From NCBI GenBank assembly GCA_014529385.2, contig CM043948.1, positions 80,654,760 through 80,718,759 on the forward strand: a stretch of DNA of 64,000 nt. The letters run 5' to 3'. Positions 1 through 9,249 of the stretch are shown piece by piece. The notes beneath the pieces were generated by a model. That model was not told the origin of the DNA, did not search any database, and saw only the letters and a list, made by a program, of their open reading frames with translations. A program made the position numbers and the translations under genes. Positions within the stretch are counted from its first letter, which is position 1; each line of letters starts with the position of its first letter. The DNA is from Adiantum capillus-veneris. Lineage: Eukaryota > Streptophyta > Polypodiopsida > Polypodiales > Pteridaceae.

Positions 1-129
1 CCGCTATCAACCCTCGAGTGGGACGTCCCTCACATTGCAGATCCTTGGGTAGGCAAGTGGACTCTGCTAGAACTTCTGGAGCTGTTAAAGTGACACCAAA
101 AAAGTCTATGAGGGTTCTCTGTGTCGGTG

Positions 130-330
130 GTCTAAGCTCTGCTGCTCCGCCTAAGATCAAGTACAAGGAGCCCTAGGCACATCTGATCCTCAAAGCTAAT
201 AATCTGGCGCAAGGTCCAAAGCCTTCTCGGAAAAGACAGTGGTACCTCCACCTGATCTCATAGTAAACAGTGCAACGACATACAATGTGTTCCTCTGACT
301 CCACCTCATGTTGACACCACGAGCTAGCTG
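130..330 (-). pseudogene. A0: decayed family-A LINE ORF2 C-terminal remnant
   Basis: On the minus strand a short stretch reads as the segment just after the C-terminal Cys/His finger of family A: HIVCRCTVYYEIR followed by HCLFREGFGP. The same segment is much better preserved at about 1500-1570 and 8150-8270. The reading frame is lost on both sides and the sequence is more diverged than any other copy, so this is an old fragment. Neither terminus can be placed. Assignment to the family is by the shared peptide only. Confidence 0.65.
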
Positions 331-980
331 TCTCATGTCGACGATGTAAAGAATGCAAATGAAACCACTCTAGAAAAGAGCATTGCCCAGCCATGAAGAA
401 CAATGTTGCCCATTTCTGTTGCAATGTTCGAGAACTTCCCACACTACATAAAGGATGGAGAAGCTTGTGACTACAGTGCAAGAAGCCACCTCGCCCAAGG
501 AGCAAACATAGGAGACTTCCATATTCACCAAGCAGACACGCTGCAATTATATGTCAATCTCTTCAGGACTGCAGTGTGCTTTTCGACAATACCATATTTG
601 GGAGTCCCTTGTATCATTGTGGTATTGGCAGTGGCGGGAGTCACTGAAGCATTGTTTGTGGCCTTGTCCTCAAGCATACACTGTTTCGACAGAAGTTTGT
701 TTCCTGAGGTTTCAAGCATGGCTACATCTGGCTTTTCCACATGGAAGGCAGTGAGGTGGTTTTGCAACAAATCCCAGGTCGGTGAGGGCATCTTTTACTC
801 TCTATCGACCGCTTGAAGCAAGACCAAGAAGTGATGAGCAAAATAATTAGAAACCAAGGGCTCCGAAAAGATCACCCTCAAACTAATCCCGTCATCCCTG
901 ACCATCATCCTGGGAGCTAGGCTGCTCACCTTGATCAGCTGCAGCCATCCAAATGTAGACACCCCAGGAAACGTCAAACT
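331..980. other. No recognisable gene
   Basis: About 650 bp between the old LINE remnant and the 3' end of A1. A 137-codon open frame on the plus strand (403-816) and a frame on the opposite strand overlap here, but neither resembles a family I know and no transposon motif is visible. I treat it as unannotated flanking DNA, possibly a diverged older insertion. Confidence 0.5.
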
Positions 981-1158
981 GAGAAATGAAATGATATATT
1001 AACGTCTTCAAAAGGCCAAAATGACCTATGAGACCATCAGATACAAAGTGGTGAATCTAATACAATGTCTGAGGTACAAGTACAAAAAGTACTGAAAGTA
1101 AAAAATGAAAACTGAAATGAAGTGTGAAATGTGAAATGTGAAAATGTAGAATAGGCCC

Positions 1159-4100
1159 TCAATGACAATCTGGGTGTCGTGCTAGAATGCCTCTGATCCT
1201 CTGCTGGAGTCTCCGTCGATGCAGTGTGCTCCTGTGTCTTGGTCGTGGTCGTCTCGATCTCCCGAGCTCAATCGCCCTGTGAATGAGGGTGCCTCTGGTA
1301 TGAATGCGGGTACAACCCTGTGCTGGTGGTTGGTCTCTTGGCTCCCTCGATCCAAAGAAATCTGTGATCTGTCTCTCCGACTGTCGTACTCCATGTCTCC
1401 CCAATAGATTGTCTCTATGTCGGTGTAGCTCAAGTAGATATAAGCCAAGGCATCTCTGGTCCTGATACCTCATGACTCTATCTAGGGGTCCAAAACCCTC
1501 CCTGAATAAGCAATGGAAGTGCCCTCGTATCTCATAATACACAGTGCAGTGGCATATGTAGTGTAGCTCTGTCTCTAGCTCTCTACCGCATAGTTGACAT
1601 ATCCTAGACCTTGGTGGTATCCCTCTGAATCTACCCGTCTCAATCTCCAGCTGGTGTGAGGATGTGCGAATCTGACCAATAGCACATCGCAGACCATGAG
1701 ATAAATGAGTGTCCATGTAGTTCGGACGAGTCACAAACCCATCCCCTGAAAGTTGGAGAAGGTGCTCTTTGTACAAATCCATCTTCGTGCCCAACTCCTG
1801 TATCGGCTCTACCCATGTCCTCCTGGTGTCCAACTGTATAAGATCCTGACGAATGAGTCTAGTGATCTCCGTCCGTGTGACTTGCAGGGAGGGTGCATCC
1901 AGGGAATACTGAAAGGGAGGCAATCTATCCATGCTGAAACCATGCCTCTAAAACCATGAGGTCATCTGTGCATACCAACATGATGCATCTCCCTTCATCG
2001 CTAACTGTCTAGAGGACTCAAGAGCGAGTCTAGTATATCTGCCTCTATGTGTATCCCATAGACTGTGTGCATAAAGGACACTGATCTGGTAAGAGCCTCA
2101 ATCTCTATAGGAGGGGCGGCTACCTCCGCTCGAATAATCGCATGTGGTACAGAGGCCTTGGCTCTAATCATCCGGGATATCATAAATACCAAGGGTCTCT
2201 CCATGTTCCTCCAACTGTCATGATTCACAGATGGTCCCCAAACTTGGACCCCATAAAGCATAGCTGAAGCAACCAAAGTATCAAAGAGCCATAGTTTTGT
2301 TCGTGGTTCTTGAAACTGAACCTGCGAACACATCCTCTCTAGCCCTCCTAATGCCGCATAGGCTCTGGATAGTCTAGTCTCTGCTGCTCTCCTCAGGGTA
2401 AACCTCGGTCCCGTGAATACCACCCCCAGATATGTATATTCATCTGTGTACTCCACAGTGTCCTCGCCATATACGAGTGTAGGTGCCGATCTCTTGACCC
2501 ACTATGGTGTGGTGTTAAACACCATAACCTTGGTTTTACCAAGGTTCACAGACAGTCCACTATCCTCTGCAAAGTTGTGCAATGCATCCAAATGTCTTTG
2601 CATGCCCTCTAGCGACTCTGACATTAACACAATATCATCAGCATATAATAATAAAGAGATCCATGTCCCTGCCAGCTGAGCGCCTCTGTCACCCTCTCTG
2701 TCAATGTAGTCAGAGACCTCATCTACATACATACCAAAAAGTGTAGGGGACAAAGGACACCCCTGTTTCACTCCAATAGTGGAATGAACAATGTCAGAAT
2801 TCCCCTCAGAGTGCGTACCTGGCCAGTCACACTGAGCCGTATAAAGCCATGATCCCCCATATGATCTCTGTGGGTACTCCCAACTTCAGTAGAATGTGCA
2901 TCAATATGGCCCTCGGCACTGTGTCAAATGCCTTGCGGAAGTCCACAAAGCAACAATACATCCGTCTCCCATGTGCCCGACCCTCCTCAATAATGGCTCT
3001 GAGTGTAAGAATATGGTCCAAAGTGGAGAAACCCCTCCTGAACCCAGCCTGCCCTGCTGCTCGTATGCCCTCACTTTCTGCCCATTTACTCAGTTGCTGT
3101 TCAAGAATGGATGCATACAACCGTGCCAATGTGTGCCCTATCATAATAGTACGGTAGTTCCCTAGTACCGTGGGGTCCCCTGCCTTGAAAAGAGGTACAA
3201 TAGTAGATAATCTCCAGGACTCGGGTAGTCCCTCACACATGACACGGTTAAACAACCGCGCAAGAACCTTTGACAGTAAATCACTAGCATGTATCAAGTG
3301 CTCTGCCACCAAACCATCATGATCATATGCTCTCCTAGTCCTCATCCTGTCAATGGCGTTCTTCACCATCTCAGTGGTAAAGAAGTTACTAGTGGCTGGA
3401 CATGGCTCTAGAGGGTCTGGTAATGGTGGTTGCCCAGGTACTGTATATAATGATGCTGCATATTGACCCCAAATCTCGGGAGAGGTAATCACTGGAGGAG
3501 GTGAGTGCTCATGGAAGAGACACCAGGCCTCACCTGAATCTCGGCTCAAAAAGAGCTGATACAAATCACGTTCCATCTGGGCTAAAAAGGCCCGCTTCTT
3601 CCGTCGCACTAAACGCCGAAGGGCAATCCGAGACTGTCTATATGTAATGACTCCAAGTATAAGCTCGCTCTGAATCTGAACTCTCATCTCTCTGCACTCC
3701 TCATCATACCAACTATTCTGAGGCATGTTCCCAGAACGTCTTCTCTGATCTGGTTGAGTGTGTGGGTATGCCTCTGCTGCTGCCCCATGCAAGATCTCCG
3801 TCAATAAAGTGGTGATCTCCTCTACTGTATATACAGGCTTGGCTGCCCCCATCCGTCTGTAAATCTCTTCCACATAAACTGAATCCGTCTCTGGTGTAAA
3901 AGTATACCGTGTGTGTGAAGTCCTCCGTGGTGTCTGAGAGACACTATACTAGAAAGAGACTGAAAAAGTCAGGAGAGCATGGTCCACTCCTACTCCAACA
4001 GGCCTAGGGCCCACACTAAGATCTTGAATATGAGAGATGAAGCTCGGTGAAGTCATGACATAGTCCACTGTACTGGCCCCATGTCTGTGTGGAAAGCATG

Positions 4101-4754
4101 TGAATCCCCCAGATGAAGGAAAAATCTCTAGACCATTAAGTATGGCCAGACCATGCGTAGTTGTCATCTCCATGAGATATCTCCCATACTCTGTGTGCTC
4201 TTTATCCTGTGAGTGTCTGTCAAGTCCCATCTCCGATATATCCATCTCTCTAAGCATCTCCTCTGAGGTATCATAAAATACCGTTTGGGAGTTGGCCGTC
4301 CTGGCATTAAAGTCTCCCAAGAGAATGATATCTCCATCTCTAGAGAACATCCATATGTCATCATCAAGTATAGAGAAAGGGGATTGCCCTCTAGGTGAGG
4401 TATAGACTGATGTGCTAGGGGGAAAGTAACATATAGCAATGTATAAGAATCTGCCTGTCTCAGCTCTCAGTCTCACCCACATGTATCTTGCCTGGTCATC
4501 TCTCTGGACAATTTGTAATCGCGGCTGCAACTCTTCCTTGAATAAGATTGCTACCCCTCCTGAACCTCGACTTCCATGATGGGATCTAGCGTCTAGCCGA
4601 CAAGCGGTCTCCCATAAATAGCCAGTCACACTTGGCATCAACTGTCCAATTTTTGATGTGTCTCCGAGTAAAAGACAATGTCTCTATCTCTGAAGCTATC
4701 TTCAAAGGCACCCACATCCAGCCTATATGATCCATTACAATTCCATGCCGCCAT
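1159..4754 (-). pseudogene. A1 ORF2: endonuclease-reverse transcriptase, broken
   Basis: Starts at ATG 4754 with MAAWNCNGS, the usual N-terminus of an APE-type endonuclease. The endonuclease includes GDFNAR and a C-terminal DHALLT. The RT (about 2100-3350) has GQAGFRRGFST, FVDFRKAFD, GVKQGCPLSPTLFG and the catalytic YADDI. A finger of form C-x2-C-x8-H-x4-C (CQLCGRELETELHYICHC) lies near 1570-1620 and the protein ends at 1159. Lesions: a frameshift near 4650, an in-frame TAG at 3949-3951, a frameshift near 2825, a TAG near 2500 and a frameshift near 1990. The intact length would be about 1200 residues. The RT would carry out target-primed reverse transcription in the nucleus; this copy cannot make it. 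Confidence 0.9.
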
Positions 4755-4784
4755 CCGGAGTGTGGTCCCATATGTCTCGCACCG
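4755..4784 (-). promoter_or_regulatory. 30-nt ORF1-ORF2 spacer of A1
   Basis: Exactly 30 nt separate the ORF1 stop (4785-4787) from the ORF2 ATG (4752-4754). The same length occurs in A3, A4, A5, A7 and A11, with a conserved core TATGGGACCACAC in the sense direction. A role in termination-reinitiation is an inference. Confidence 0.5.
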
Positions 4785-5936
4785 TTATGCTGTGCGTTTT
4801 TCCAAAACCACTACTTTCCCTCCTCTGTAAAAGGCAAATTTTCCCTTCTCCCTTACTGCCTTGATCTCTGGCATCAACTCTTGCATATGTGCTATTTGTG
4901 CTAAAGTAAGGTCATCCCCCATAAATATTCCAGTTTTCTTAAGTGTTGGTCTCTTCTTCAGGAATTCCTTCCTTGTTTCCAAAGTCGGGAAACGCAAAAT
5001 AAGTTCTTTCTCTGTGACGTTCCCCTTCTCATCCAATCCCTTCTTTCCTACTCTCCAAGCACCTGTGTGCATAGGTTCCGGGATGCCCATGCGCTGCACG
5101 AGTTCCTTCACTTCGTCTTATACATTTTCGGTGTCTTTGATACCAGTAATACGCACATGGAGGGCTCTAGTCCTCTTCTGTTCCTCCTCAATGGTCATAT
5201 TGATGATGGTAGAAGTCTGTGCGGCTTCTGGCATCCGGGCCTTTCCTTTCTTTGCACCTTCAATCCATTTTTCTGCTTCTTCAACTTTATCCCGTGTTTT
5301 AGAAAGGCGCTCCGCCCATGAGGAAGCCTCTTTCGAGTTTAGTTCTTCCCCTTCGCGCAGAGTTTTCACCTGCTCCTTAATATCTTCGAGCTCCTTTAAC
5401 ATCGAGGGCTGATTTCCCCCTTCCGTTTTGGGCATAATTTTGCACGCTGCAAGTTCCCCTTTAAGCTCTTCAATCATTGCATCTTTTTCCTTCATGCACT
5501 TTTCCACATTGGTTTTCCAAGATTCAAAGCTTGCAATTGCCTCATCCAACTTTCTCTGCATAATACATTCCATTACATTCACTTCTGCCCACATTAGAGC
5601 CTGCATCTCCCCTTTCACAGATAGATACATCTCATCATGCTTATCAAGCATCGCTTTATCGAATTCTTTCCTCATATCTGCATACATAGAATTCTTATAA
5701 CTCTCTGCGTTTGCGTACATCTCTTTCCTGATGTCATCTCTCATAAAGCTGAGCTCAGATTTAATCATCACTTGAACCCTCTCCACCATTAAATCATCTT
5801 GGATTTTGACGGTTTTCCCTGCCCGCAATGAGCTTGGCGAGAGTATGCTATCTCTGTTCCTCCGCTTGAATGTCGCTTTCATTTTTTGTGGCGTGGTGAA
5901 GCCACTTGCATCACCATCCTCGACTGGTTGGTCCAT
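4785..5936 (-). pseudogene. A1 ORF1: L1 ORF1p-like RNA-binding protein, one stop
   Basis: About 383 codons from ATG 5936 to TAA 4785, interrupted only by an in-frame TAA at 5115-5117, where sister copies have an acidic residue. Residues ~1-50 are basic and unstructured. Residues ~50-230 are Lys/Glu-rich with heptad-like spacing (coiled coil). RALHVRITGIKD near residue 260 begins an RRM-like fold. The C-terminal part has RVGKK, ILRFPTLETRKEFL, GIFMGDDLTLAQIA and FAFYRGGKVVV, in the order seen in the C-terminal domain of vertebrate L1 ORF1p. No CCHC knuckle is present. The expected role is a trimeric RNA chaperone coating element RNA; this is inferred from architecture, not from a database match. 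Confidence 0.8.
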
Positions 5937-5959
5937 CCGAGAGAGAAGAACAAAGCGAG

Positions 5960-6540
5960 TACTGAGTCAAGGCCCTCAGCAGCTGAGGTCTGGCCTCCGC
6001 CCTGGTTGGCCTTGCCCTCGTCACCAAGTCCTAGCCCTCGTCCTGGCTGACTTGACTGCTCTCGTCCTCGCCCTGGCACTGGTCTCGTCTGGTCGCCCTT
6101 GGCTCTTCTAGCCCTCTTCCTTGGTAGGCAGCTAGCTCTCGCCCTTGGCACAGCTCGCCCTCGTCCTTCAGAGGTTAGGGCCCTCATCCTCACCCTTGGC
6201 AAGCTGCTCGCCCCCTTGACACAGGACCAGTAGCTCGACTAGGTCCACCTGCTCGCCCTCGACCAGGTCCAGCAGCTCGCCCCGCCTTCGACCAGCAGCT
6301 CGCCCTCGTCCCTCGTCCAGTAGAGAGAGAGCTCGTCCTTCGTCCAGCAAGGCAGCGCGAGAGGGTTTGACTCAGCCTGCTCGCCTTCACCTCAGTCTCC
6401 TCCCCTCAGACATCTCGTCCTCGTCAGCCTGCTCGCCACAAAATGCTCGCCCTCCTCAGTCTGCTCGCCCTGGTCCAGCTACTCGCCTCAGGCTGCTCGC
6501 CCTCGCCCTCGTCCAGCTGCTCGCCCTTGTTGCCTAGCTA
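5960..6540. repeat. Degenerate GC-rich minisatellite (gctcgccctcgtcc-like)
   Basis: The plus strand is strongly pyrimidine-skewed and repeats variants of GCTCGCCCTCGTCC and CAGCTCGCC dozens of times at irregular spacing. Open frames through it, such as Arg/Gly-rich minus-strand ones, are compositional artefacts. It sits immediately 5' of A1 ORF1, so it may be the A1 5' UTR/promoter block. Equivalent repeats are not seen upstream of ORF1 in A3 or A7. Confidence 0.6.
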
Positions 6541-7504
6541 ACGTTGGCAAGGGGTCCTATCATATAAGGAGAGAAGCATATAAGGATCCACACAACTTGA
6601 CCAATTCCACTAAGCAAGGGAGGGGCTGGCACCCCACCAAGCCCAATCAATATGTGGAAGGCTGGAATCCCATCGAACCCAACCAATATGAGTCTGCTGA
6701 CCTAGCTTATGATCTTGATCACCTGTCTACTAACCTGCTCAATGAGAGCTGGTGACAGTGATGGGGCAACCCTGACACGATAAAAACCAAACAAACAACA
6801 AACTCCATTCAAATGGAGAGAACACGAACTGTGCATTATGAAAGAGCTACTGATGGGAAGGCTTCCGATCTCTGCCATAACGTGACACACAGTCCACCAA
6901 GGCAGAACGTAAGAGCCTCTTGATATAAGATCCCAAACCACCCTTAATCCAAGGCAAGAAGATAGTCCCTGGCTACTTTAGTTCTCATGACACCCATACC
7001 ATCTGAGCCACTCGAGGAAATTCACTACCAATCACTTAAACTCTTATAACACCAGAGTGGAGTCAAGAGCATGGAAAAAATAGAAAACCAAGGAGTAACT
7101 ACAAGAGCTCTTCCTGCTAGAAGCTAGATCAGCAGATGGCCAGTACAAGAGCTTTTGTCTAGTAGAAGCAATAAGCCAACCGAAAGCCAAGATATCCACA
7201 AGGCTGCCTTGGCTGTAGCCAAATAAGCCCCTCAGCAACACCCTACATGCAAGTATTCTCAACCTTTTGAACCCAAGCCAAATTATATGTCCCATTGGAC
7301 GCAAGCACCACTTTGTGTAAAGCATCAAGCCACTCCTCTAAGCATTCCGTATCATCTGCATTGCAACCAACATGAATTAGTCCATTCCACCACCTCATAG
7401 AAGATTAACATATTGTATGGAATACACTATCCTAGAGAAACCTGTCTGCAAACCATTGCGAGCAGGTAACATGGACTTGGGACGTGTGACTCTAGTACAA
7501 TGTC

Positions 7505-7506
<2 letters not shown>
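6541..7506. other. No recognisable gene between A1 and A2
   Basis: Roughly 960 bp of ordinary-composition sequence. Two minus-strand open frames (79 and 94 codons) look like chance. No LTR, terminal inverted repeat or LINE motif was recognised. It ends directly at the (GA)n tract that carries the A2 3' end. Confidence 0.5.

Positions 7507-7563
<57 letters not shown>
7507..7563. repeat. (GA)n microsatellite at A2 3' end
   Basis: An uninterrupted run of about 28 GA units passes directly into AAATGAAATG and the family-A terminal motif. In the sense of A2 this is a (TC)n tail. One of four such long tracts at family-A boundaries. Confidence 0.95.
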
Positions 7564-7567
<4 letters not shown>

Positions 7568-9087
7568 GAAATGTTATATTAACGTCTTCAAAAGGCCAAA
7601 GTGACCTATGAGACCTAAAAGTTACAATGTGGTGGATCTGATACAAAGTCCAAGTAATAAAAGTAACAAAATGAAATGAGAATGACAATATGACAAAATG
7701 ACTACTATGGAATCCTAAACTCCACGGTGTGAACTAATCAGCTAGCTGGGATAGCTAAAATCACAAGAGATCCAGCATCGGTCGCTGGTGGATCTCATCA
7801 ATCTCCTCCATGGTCAGTAGTCTGACCGGGCGTCGTGCATGTCGGGCCAAAGTGATTTGAATCCTCTGATGTAGCCTCCGTCGGTGCTATGTAGTCCTCC
7901 GTAGTCGCGGGCATCTGGATCTCCCCAGCTCGGTCTCTTGGTCGATCAGTGTGCCTCTGGCGTGAGGCGGTGAGCTCTGCTATAGTAGTAACTCCTCCGA
8001 GTGTCCAGTGTCTGCTCTAAAGAAGTCTGTGATCTGTCTTTGAGACTGGCTAGCCTCTCCTCTCATCAAGCGCTCTCTGTGTCTACGCAGCTCGAGCAAA
8101 AACAAACCCAAGCATCTCTGATCCTCGTACCGCATGACTCTGGAGAGTGGTCCAAAGCCCTCTCTGAACAAGCAGTGGAAGCGGCCTCGTATCTCGTAGT
8201 AGACAGGGCAGTGGCATGTGTAGTGCAACTCTGTCTTAGGCTCTATGTCACACAGGGGGCATGTCCTGGCCTTTGCTGGTACTCCGCTGTATCTCCCAGT
8301 CTCGATCCGTAGGTGGTGTGAAGATGTGCGTATCTGGCCAATAGCACATCGTACCCCATGAGACAAGTGGGTGTCCATGTACCTGGGCCTTGTCATGAAA
8401 CCGTCCTCCGTAAGCTGGAGAAGATGCTCTATAGAAAGCCATCTTCGTGCCCAGCTCCTGTGCTGGCTGTATCCATGTCCTCCTGGGTGTCTAGCTGAGT
8501 CGGGTCCTGGCGGCGGATGAGCTTGGTGATCTCGGACGGTGTAAGAGTCAGAGAGGGTGCATCCAGTGAGTACTGGAAAGGAGGCAATCTGTCTATGCTG
8601 AACCCATGTGCCTGAAACCATGATGTCATCTCCCCATACCAGCATGTTGTATCTCCTTGCATGGCTAACTGTCGAGAGGACTCAAGTGCAAGGCGGGCAT
8701 ATCTGTCTCTGGGAAGTTCCCACATGCGGTGTATGAAGGAGACAGATCTGGTGAGCGCCTCAACCACTAGTGGGGGGGCAGCTAGCTCTGCTCGGACAAT
8801 GGCACGTGGTACTGAAGCCTTGGCTCTAATGAGCCGAGAGATCATAGAGACCAAAGGCTTCTCCATGTCCCCCCATCCATCAGTACGGCCTGTCCTCCCG
8901 TGATGATCCAATGAAGGTCCCCAAATCTCAGCTCCATAAAGCAATGCAGAAGCCACTAAAGTGTCAAAGAGCCAGTGCTTCGTCCGAGGCTCCTAAAACT
9001 GAACCTGTGAACACATCCTTTCCAATCTACCCAGTGCTGCCTGGGCTCTGGTCAATCTAGTCTCTGCTGCCCTCCTCAGTGAAAACG
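7564..9087 (-). mobile_element. LINE family A copy A2, 5'-truncated
   Basis: Retains the 3' terminal motif, the 3' UTR and about 1.3 kb of ORF2, then stops at 9087 inside the region after the RT palm (sister copies continue with GPxFSLR). The right flank is A3 3' UTR sequence (GTGGTGAATCTAATACC), so A2 abuts A3 without GA sequence between them. A2 belongs to the same subfamily as A4, sharing the C-terminal peptide LLTMEEIDEI. Confidence 0.9.
7761..9087 (-). pseudogene. A2 ORF2 C-terminal third
   Basis: The minus-strand frame reads LYGAEIWGPS, ALTRSVSFIH, FSIDRLPPFQYSLDAPSL, then the finger CPLCDIEPKTELHYTCHC and RGRFHCLFREGFGPLSRVMR. It ends near 7761 after LLTMEEIDEIHQR. There is a frameshift around 8440-8640, where two overlapping frames share the region, and another near 7980. 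The catalytic RT core is absent because of the 5' truncation, so it is non-functional. Confidence 0.85.
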
Positions 9088-9249
9088 TGTGGTGAATCTA
9101 ATACCAGGTCTAGGTACAAAAAGTACAAAGAACTGAAAAGAAAATAGTGGGTAGGGGTGGGGTGAAAGCTGATACGAAGGGAAGACAAAGGGTGAGATGA
9201 TACAATGGAGCTCTCTGACAATCGAGGCATCATATACATATACATCAGT

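Larger units (their letters stand above)
981..5960 (-). mobile_element. LINE family A copy A1, near full length
   Basis: Minus-strand non-LTR retrotransposon. The 3' terminus lies at about 981-1035 and has the family terminal motif (TTAACGTCTTCAAAAGGCC on the plus strand). Moving right come the 3' UTR, ORF2 (1159-4754), a 30-bp spacer and ORF1 (4785-5936). The 5' end is uncertain: the GC-rich repeat block 5960-6540 may be its 5' UTR. Only a short GAGAAATG joins it to the left flank, with no long GA tract, unlike A2, A4 and A6. No target duplication could be identified. ORF1 has one premature stop and ORF2 several lesions. Confidence 0.85.

Noticed and set aside
403-816. 137-codon plus-strand frame as a host gene
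   Set aside because: No recognisable domain, an overlapping frame on the other strand, and it lies between LINE remnants; coding status cannot be supported.
5879-6390. Arg/Gly-rich proteins around the GCTCGCC block
   Set aside because: Several frames are open because of the skewed repeat; composition artefact.
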